Assembly: GCA_020543525.1 (NCBI GenBank)
Contig: JAHYIO010000033.1
Span: 992,001-1,056,000, forward strand
Origin: Coriolopsis trogii
Taxonomy: Eukaryota; Basidiomycota; Agaricomycetes; Polyporales; Polyporaceae
DNA: 64,000 nt
Direction of reading: 5' to 3'
This document shows, piece by piece, positions 57,977 through 64,000 of the stretch (positions within the stretch are counted from its first letter, which is position 1; every line of letters starts with the position of its first letter). The notes below the pieces were generated by a model. That model did not search any database and was not told where the DNA came from. It saw nothing but the letters and a program-made list of their open reading frames with translations. The position numbers and the translations under genes were made by a program.

Positions 57977-60512
57977 ATGTCCAATACCAACGCTCAAGCT
58001 GAAAACCCCCGCGGCGGTGCTCCTTCCAAGGCTTTCAGCCTTGGGGACTTTCCGATTGACGAGCACAAACCGATCAGGATTGCAGTCATCGGCGCTGGCA
58101 TCAGCGGTATCGTCGCCGGAGTCCGGTGCGGTCGACAGCTTGTATACGATGCTTCGTGTATTTCACTAACCCTCGCGTTACAGGTTTCCTCAGAAGATCC
58201 CCAACGTGGAGCTCACGATCTACGAGAAGGACTGTGGGGTCGGCGGAACTTGGTTCCGGAACAGATATCCGTATGCATGGTTTCTTGAGTACAAGGGCAT
58301 CGACTCGGTCTGATACTCCCTCTCCCTAGCGGTCTTGCTTGCGACATCCCAGCTCAATGCGTACGTTTCTGCCTCTGCACTGTAGTCCGCATGCGCTGAC
58401 AATATCAAAACACAGTACCAGCTGACGTTCGCCGAGAAGGTAGACGAGAACCGATTCCCTCCCTCAGACTGATCGCTCACAGCCCGTGTACAGAAGGACT
58501 GGTCTGCCTTGTACGCCCCCGGGCCGGAGATCCAGCAGTACCTCCAGGGCATCGTCGACAAGTGGCAGCTCATGCGCTACATCAAGCTCAACCACGAAGT
58601 CTCGGGCGCGCGGTACGAGGCCACGACGGGCAAGTGGCACGTCCGCGTGCGCCGCGCCAACCCCGAGACGGGCGCCCTGGAGGAGATCGAGGACGTCGTC
58701 GACATCCTCGTTCCCGCCGTCGGCGTCCTGAGCCGCTGGAACTGGCCGGACATCGAGGGCCTGAAGGATTTCAAGGGCGAGCTCCACCACACTGCTGGGT
58801 TCGATCCGAAGGAGAAGACGTGGCAGGAAGTCGCCGAGGGGTGGAAGGACAAGAAAGTCGGCGTCATTGGTGTGGTGAGTGCCGCATCTCCACGGCACAA
58901 GCTGCTACCATGCGCTCTGTCGCTGACATCAGCCTTGTTGCATTAATTATAGGGCTCGAGTGCACTTCAGCTTGTGCCAGCCCTGCAGCCAAGGGTACAG
59001 AAGCTCGTCAACTATGTCAGGGGCAAAACCTGGATCGGTGTTCCTTTTGCAAGTAACACCTTCGCGGACTTGCTTGGGCGCAGTCCGGAGAATGCGGAAG
59101 ATTGTACGATTCGTTCTGCAACCGAGTTTTCAACGATCCAGAGTCGGCTAACTCGGCATTCCAGACAGGTTCACGGAAGAAGAGATCGAACGCTTCAAGA
59201 ACGACCCGGAGTTTTACAAGTATTTCAGACATGTTATGGAGAATGAGATGAACGTGAGCATTTGGGTTCATGCACCTGGTTCTTGCCTCACCTGGCGGCG
59301 ATAGTCTGTGCACTCCTCCACCCTGCGCAATTCGGAGATGCAGAAGCAGATCACCGTGATGTTCGAGCAGAACATGCGGCGGAGGCTCGCGAAGAAACCG
59401 TGGATCGCAGACAGTCGTACGTGTTTCCTGCTCCACCGTCGTCATAAAGACGAACCGTCTTTCGTCCATCTGACCACGCTGCGCAGTCATGCCGACTTTC
59501 CCGGTCGCATGCAGACGTCTCACTCCCGGGCCAGGATACCTCGAGGCCCTCGTCGAAGACAACGTGGATTTCATAAATACCCCTATCATGCGGATCACCG
59601 AGAGAGGGATCGAGACTGCGGACGGGCAGCATCAAGAGCTGGACGTGCTCTTCTGCGCGACGGGGTACGACACCTCTTTCCAGCTCCCATTCGAGATCGT
59701 CGGCCGGAACGGCGCGGTGCTGAACGAGAAGTGGAGGCCGCACCCGAAGACGTACATGACGATGTGCGTGGACGAGTTCCCGAATATGTTCATGGTGCTC
59801 GGGCCCAACTCGGGGATCGGCACGGGCTCTATGCTCATCATGATCGAGTACGAGGTCATGTACATCGTCCAGGCTGCGCTCAAGATGCAGCGCGAGCGGA
59901 TCAAGAGCATCGAGGTCAAGAAGGACGCGCTGGAGGATTTCGACGCCTACATAGAGAGCTACTTCCCCAAGGTGCGTGTTATGCTCTGTTCACCGAACCC
60001 AATGACTGGTTGCTGACGCACCGTGATGTTTCTGGCAGACGGTGTACAGCGAGAAGTGTCGGTCGTGGTACAAGATGGGCGAAGAAGACGGAAGGGTCGT
60101 TGGACTATGGCCTGGTGAGTCGGACTGGTCCCCCAAGGCTCTGGCCGGTGCTGCCGCCGAGCCGCGTTAGAGCCGCATATTGATGAACCTTGGGAAGGCT
60201 CTGCGCTGGCCGCGTGCAAGGCCCTCGCATGTCCGCGATGGGAAGACTTCGATTACGAGCGCGCGGATTCAACGAGGAACCGGTTCTACTGGTTCGGAAG
60301 CGGTCAAACGCAAAACGAACAGACGCTGACAGGAGACAGTGAGTGTTTTAGTGGGGGTGCAGACGTCATCCGATTGCTGATAGACACTGGGGCTCAGGAG
60401 CGTGGTACCTCGACGAGGCATTCTTGGACATTCCGCCTGGTGCGTACCATTGCCGCGACATAGGATGCCACCCGCTGATAGCGAGCCACAACCTGTAGTG
60501 CCTACTGATTAG
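57977..60512 (+). CDS. FAD-dependent monooxygenase, Baeyer-Villiger / cyclohexanone-monooxygenase-like
   Basis: NADPH- and O2-dependent flavoenzyme, probably cytosolic. Exons are 57977-58125, 58184-58270, 58330-58360, 58416-58439, 58494-58874, 58953-59103, 59165-59253, 59305-59416, 59487-59971, 60039-60114, 60198-60338, 60398-60439 and 60499-60512, giving 593 residues. The FAD site is IAVIGAGISGIVAG (about 35-48), followed by GVGGTWFRNRYPGLACD. The NADPH Rossmann motif is GVIGVGSSALQLVPAL. The Baeyer-Villiger fingerprint FxGxxxHxxxW appears as FKGELHHTAGFD, with Phe for the Trp. Later conserved parts are FPVACRRLTPGPGYLEAL, LFCATGYDTSF, PNMFMVLGPNSGIGTGSMLI and VVGLWPGSAL...PRWEDFDYE. The last three small exons (acceptors at 60197, 60397, 60498) are the least certain. 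The substrate cannot be predicted. Confidence 0.9.
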
Positions 60513-61281
60513 CCCGGATGGGAGTTACACGCTTGAGATACAATGTCGCACTTTGTCCTGATCCAATGCTTATCTCCGGATGCAAACGCGCTTTCCACGG
60601 TCGGGCTGAGGTTCTGCCGTGCGAGGTTCGATTGCCAGCTCGGGCGAGGAAGTATGTCCGCCGGGCTAAGGTCCTCCCGGCAGAGTTCCGATGGTCAGCT
60701 CATTGCGAGGGAAGCATGCCATCGCCACAGCGCCGGGCTACGGGTCCTCTCGGTAACGCTGCAACTGCCAGCTCAGGGCAGGCAGGACTACCGAACAACA
60801 GGCACTTTCCGACACGTAAGCTGTAGCCGATGCGAGTGGGAATGTTTGGGCTCACAACTGGAATCACTCGAGTGCCCTGTTGAGTACCCGATGGCCGTCC
60901 AGGCGGTCCCTGACTGTCTCTGGCTCCTGGATGCTGCCTGGCACAATGCGCATGCACGAGCGCAGAGCACACATTGCGACTCGGATTCAGCGACGGCGAA
61001 GTACGCATAGCGGCCAACGAAGGTGAGAACCGTTCGGTCGGTTAACTCGCCAGATGCGGCCGCAAACGTTATCTCACTTTCCGATCTCGCGCGGAGAGCT
61101 TATAACACTCCTTGGGCTGCCGCTAGCCATGCACGCTCGTTCTCACTCACCATCACGTCGCCAGCATTTTCGAGCTGGGCACAATTTCGACTCAAAACAC
61201 CTCAACAGCGTATGTTGCTCTTCTGCATCCGCCAGATGTTTCTGTTGACTTCGTTGTACAGATCCGCGTCGCGCTCCTCAG
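60513..61281. other. Intergenic with a degenerate tandem repeat
   Basis: About 770 bp. It contains the tandem repeat at 60602-60790 and the promoter of the velvet gene (TATAAC at 61101-61106). A possible extra 5' exon (ATG at 61130, MHARSHSPSRRQHF) could belong to the velvet gene but is not needed. Confidence 0.5.
60602..60790. repeat. Degenerate tandem repeat, three units of about 60-70 bp
   Basis: Units start with CGGGCT at 60602, 60662 and 60733. Each continues with a GGT(T/C)CT(G/C)(C/T)CGG-like block, then GATTGCCAGCTC, GATGGTCAGCTC and AACTGCCAGCTC at similar positions. The sequence differs by many substitutions, so it is an old repeat. Confidence 0.65.
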
Positions 61282-62909
61282 ATGAACAGGGATCCCACGG
61301 TGAGCCTTGGCGAGGCCTCTTCGAGCTCACCATGACCCGGGGTCCCGAACACTCGTTAACCCCTCCTATCGTTTACTTCTCAGCGCTTGCCACCAAACAG
61401 TCCGCCGCACCGGCTGGGTGACTGGTTCGCGTTCGACTATGGACCCTACTCCGGGCGAGTGGTCAAAGTAGAGATCCAGGAAGTCCAGAAAGCCGATATA
61501 GGGCGCAAGTGAGCATCTCGGTCTCTCCTCCGGCTCGTACTGGCAACTCAAGCCAATATCCGGCTGTACAAGATATGCCCGCAAAGACAAACGGCCTCTG
61601 GATCCCCCGCCTGTGGTGCGACTTCGCTGCCACGAGCTCAAGTACCCAGGGACCGCCTACGAGCGTGTTGAGGAGCTCCGGCATCTCGAGTGAGCGCCCG
61701 TGTATGAGGTGCACATTCTTCACCCGAGTCCTTTGATGCTCATGGACGGGTACAGCGAAGTCTCCATACTTGGCTTCGTATGTCACGTCGACCTCTACCA
61801 ATCCAACTCTGGAGGGGCGGCCACAGATGACACGACACCGACCAACGTTCTACTTTCCACTCTCCCTACCCAGCTCGACTACTTGTCGATGTCAATGCGT
61901 CGAATGCACCCAGGGCCGCCACCTCTCCCACCCCTTGCGATCCCGGAGCTTGGCGGAAGGAGAAGCATACACCATGAACGTTCCGATCGTCTGCCCCAGC
62001 TCGACGTCGACGGCCGCGCGTTCTGGCCTCACGTTGAGGGCATCGCTGCCCGTGACGGTGAGAGGTTGAACGCCGTTCGTGGCGCGGACATGGAGCGCAC
62101 GAGAGAGTGGAATGCTCCGACTTCTGGACAGCGGCCAATAGAGCATCAACGCCGTGACCTAGAGATATGCACGCACTTGCTCGCCGGTGCCACGTTCGTG
62201 ACCTGCTCTCTGGTGGACATCGCCAACAACGACAAGGCGGCCATGTTCACATTTTCAGTGCGTATGCAGGCTTGACTAGGTTAGGCCCCTCATCTGATCG
62301 AGAGAGGCAACGCGTACGTACTCCACAGGATCTGGCAGTGAAGCAGGAAGGGACCTTCTCGCTCCGATATCGGGTTTGCAACATCTTCGGGTATCAGGAA
62401 GGGGAGAACGTCACGCCACGCAACATCCTTGCGCAGTGCGAAGGCGGGACATTTGATATCTACTCGACAAAGACCTTCCCCGGCCTGCACGCGTCGACAG
62501 ACCTCACGAAGGTGTGTCTCATCCTGGACTCGTCTCCATCGAGGACGTGCTTCATCGCATCATATTCCAGCGTCTCTCAGTCAGTGGCATCCGCGTCAAC
62601 TCGCGGCAACGGAAGCGGAAAGGACAGAAGAATCGTAAAAGTCGCTTGTCTCCCGACTACGATCCGGACCATTCCGCGGGGTCAACCGCAGGCCCCGAGG
62701 AACACGCCATACCCCGGGACTCCGACTCGGATCGCTATGGTGGCAGTCCTCGCGGGCAAGCCGTGTGTTCGCCCCGCTCCCACGCCTTCCAGTTCACGTT
62801 CCCGCAGCGGTCCGCGCTGCTGTATGAGAACGAGCACATGTCGCGGTCCGCTCTTGCCGATTGGAGCCGGGGACAAGCCGAGCTGCCAGACTCCAGGGTC
62901 CATGACTGA
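61282..62909 (+). CDS. Velvet-domain transcriptional regulator (VelB/VosA-like)
   Basis: Velvet factors are fungal DNA-binding regulators of development and secondary metabolism. Exons are 61282-61299, 61384-61508, 61573-61689, 61756-62257, 62329-62511 and 62571-62909, giving 427 residues. The domain begins YGPYSGRVVKVEIQEVQKAD, then IGRKYARKDKRPLDPPPVVR and DEVSILGFVCHVDLYQ. A long low-complexity insertion of about 140 residues follows (HPGPPPLPPLAIPE and beyond). The second half is LLAGATFVTCSLVDI, DLAVKQEGTFSLRYRVCNIF, ILAQCEGGTFDIYSTKTFPG and LHASTDLTK|RLSVSGIRVNSR. The C-terminus is charged and Ser-rich. The intron 61690-61755 must reach the TACAG at 61755; nearer acceptors leave under 20 nt. 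The N-terminus (MNRDPT) is uncertain. The partner velvet protein and LaeA are not in the window. Confidence 0.88.
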
Positions 62910-63747
62910 GGCCGCGGACGACATGAGCGTCAGTCCGACGACTTTGAACTCGCTCTGAGGGCGAGGAGCCCGCGTTTCTTGGCCTTCTGACTCGTTCAGG
63001 CAGACAGTGAGCGTCCTGAAGGCGACACGCCTATACAGCGTTGCGAGTTCGCGCAGTGATCTTCTCTTAGTGTTCGATTAGGTTACCGAAGATCCACCAT
63101 GCGTCTATTGTACCAGTCAACGGAAACTACCATACACTGCATCCTCTCGAATTACGATTTGTCATACGCCATACAACAATCCGTATGAAGTTTCCCTGTA
63201 GTGCTCTCTCCGTTTGAACGCTTTCTATCCACCTTTCTCCGTCGTCGTTGCTTTCACATTCTATGCAACAGATCAGGTGTTCTCAGAATGCCTGTGCGTG
63301 GAGTGAGAGATTGCAATACAGAGCTAGTAGAAGGATATGGTATAACAACGCTCGACGTCCTATGGTACATAGTACTCTCGTAGCCGACATCAACCAACCG
63401 ACCGTTCACTATATTACCATGGAGTATGCTACAGTGCCATGCGATCATATTGTCATCATCAGGGGACAAACGTCAGCCACTAGACATACAGATTCCAGAA
63501 ATTTCACGGACGAGCTGACATGAATGAGCATGAACATGAAATACCACCGCTCACGCCCAGCTCCATGCGCAGCGCAGATGAGACCTGTGAGGAAAAGAGA
63601 GAGAAAAAGATAGAGGCCAGCATAGCATACCCGGTATAGTGCCCAGTCGCGAGCGCGAGCGCATTCGCTGGGCCACTACAGTAGACCTGGAGAACGAACC
63701 ATTATCCGCCTCGAACTTCAACTTGAACTCAACTCCAAACTCGGGAA
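62910..63747. other. Intergenic, no gene recognised
   Basis: About 840 bp between convergent genes, A/T-richer than the flanks. No coding region or repeat recognised. Confidence 0.55.
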
Positions 63748-64000
63748 TCAAGACTCCGACCGGTCCGGCTCGCACGCCACTTGCACCATCCGCTTCCACA
63801 GCCAGCCGTACAAGGGCATCGTGAGCCACTCCAGCCAGCCGGCGAACGTGGTGCGCTTCAACGTCACCTCGGGCAACACGTTGGGCGGAGTCGGCACGAC
63901 GTCGGCTACCTTGAGTATGAACAGCGTCGGGATGTTCGTGACTCGGTGGAGTGCGTCCCAGAGGCGGCCGCGGCGCAGTGTGAAGATGGCATGATTGGGG
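63748..64000 (-). CDS. C-terminal fragment of an unrecognised protein (start outside the window)
   Basis: A frame open from base 64000 to a TGA at 63750-63748 encodes the last ~83 residues. It reads NHAIFTLRRGRLWDALHRVT, then IPTLFILKVADVVPTPPNVL, TTFAGWLEWLTMPLYGWLWK, and ends CEPDRSES. Codon use is G/C-rich at third positions and the composition is protein-like, with Trp-rich hydrophobic stretches that could be membrane-associated. No family is recognised. Overlapping plus-strand and other minus-strand frames are less convincing. Confidence 0.5.
   Translation of the reverse strand, partial: PNHAIFTLRRGRLWDALHRVTNIPTLFILKVADVVPTPPNVLPEVTLKRTTFAGWLEWLTMPLYGWLWKRMVQVACEPDRSES

Noticed and set aside
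61690..61708. 19-nt intron in the velvet gene (GTGAGC...GAG)
   Set aside because: Too short and out of phase; the acceptor at 61755 restores the conserved DEVSILGFVCHVDLY segment.
48279..62909. P450, flavin monooxygenase and velvet gene as one secondary-metabolite cluster
   Set aside because: No synthase, terpene cyclase or transporter backbone is present, and housekeeping genes and repeats separate the members.

Overview
The window is nuclear DNA of a filamentous basidiomycete, very likely a white-rot agaricomycete (the gene content would suit Polyporales). Genes are split by many introns of about 45-65 nt with GT(R)NGT donors. Contents include a short manganese peroxidase (class II ligninolytic peroxidase), an AA7 glucooligosaccharide-oxidase-like enzyme, a velvet regulator, basidiomycete-type F-box and P450 proteins, and a nuclear tRNA-Asp with a 9-nt anticodon-loop intron. 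All exon-intron models were built by hand from splice signals, reading frame and family motifs. The multi-exon models with recognisable products splice to an open frame of whole codons.

Layout, left to right. 1-2018 (-) is the N-terminal part of the cleavage/polyadenylation factor Pta1/symplekin. 4311-6285 (+) is a secreted FAD oxidase and 7675-10125 (+) a secreted, probably GPI-anchored sedolisin protease with a GC-AG intron. 11882-14834 (+) is a Stealth-family phosphotransferase with a 10-nt micro-exon. 15.2-18.5 kb is a repeat island: two diverged copies of a ~1.3 kb segment, each with a lineage-specific hypothetical gene, with a broken ORF between them. 18656-19790 is a large palindrome with two 438-bp arms. 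20447-22774 (-) is an amino-acid permease. 25599-26053 is a 455-bp Tc1/mariner-like MITE about 210 bp upstream of a GPATCH1-type spliceosomal G-patch gene (26265-29624, +).

31183-32812 (+) is the manganese peroxidase, convergent with an HMG-box gene (33141-33903, -). 34474-36108 (-) is a Trm140/METTL2-type tRNA m3C methyltransferase that shares a 213-bp divergent promoter with a Rom2-type Rho GEF (36322-42666, +). The GEF carries two tandem DH domains with matching exon structure. Then come a class I glutamine-amidotransferase-like gene (42917-43928, -), an F-box protein (44321-47007, -) and a cytochrome P450 (48279-50571, -). 51262-52830 looks like a non-autonomous transposon with terminal inverted repeats. 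53407-53920 (-) is a decayed small cysteine-rich secreted protein gene. 54843-56986 (-) is Trm82/WDR4, with tRNA-Asp(GTC) 100 bp upstream. 57977-60512 (+) is a flavin monooxygenase of Baeyer-Villiger type, 61282-62909 (+) a velvet factor, and the window ends in the C-terminus of an unrecognised protein on the minus strand.

Housekeeping RNA-processing genes (Pta1, GPATCH1, Trm140, Trm82, tRNA) are interleaved with secreted or oxidative functions (AA7 oxidase, sedolisin, MnP, P450, BVMO) and with repeat islands. I see no biosynthetic cluster backbone, no CRISPR and no viral genome. The most unusual candidates are the double-DH Rho GEF, the 438-bp-arm palindrome, the duplicated hypothetical gene pair and the decayed secreted-protein gene.
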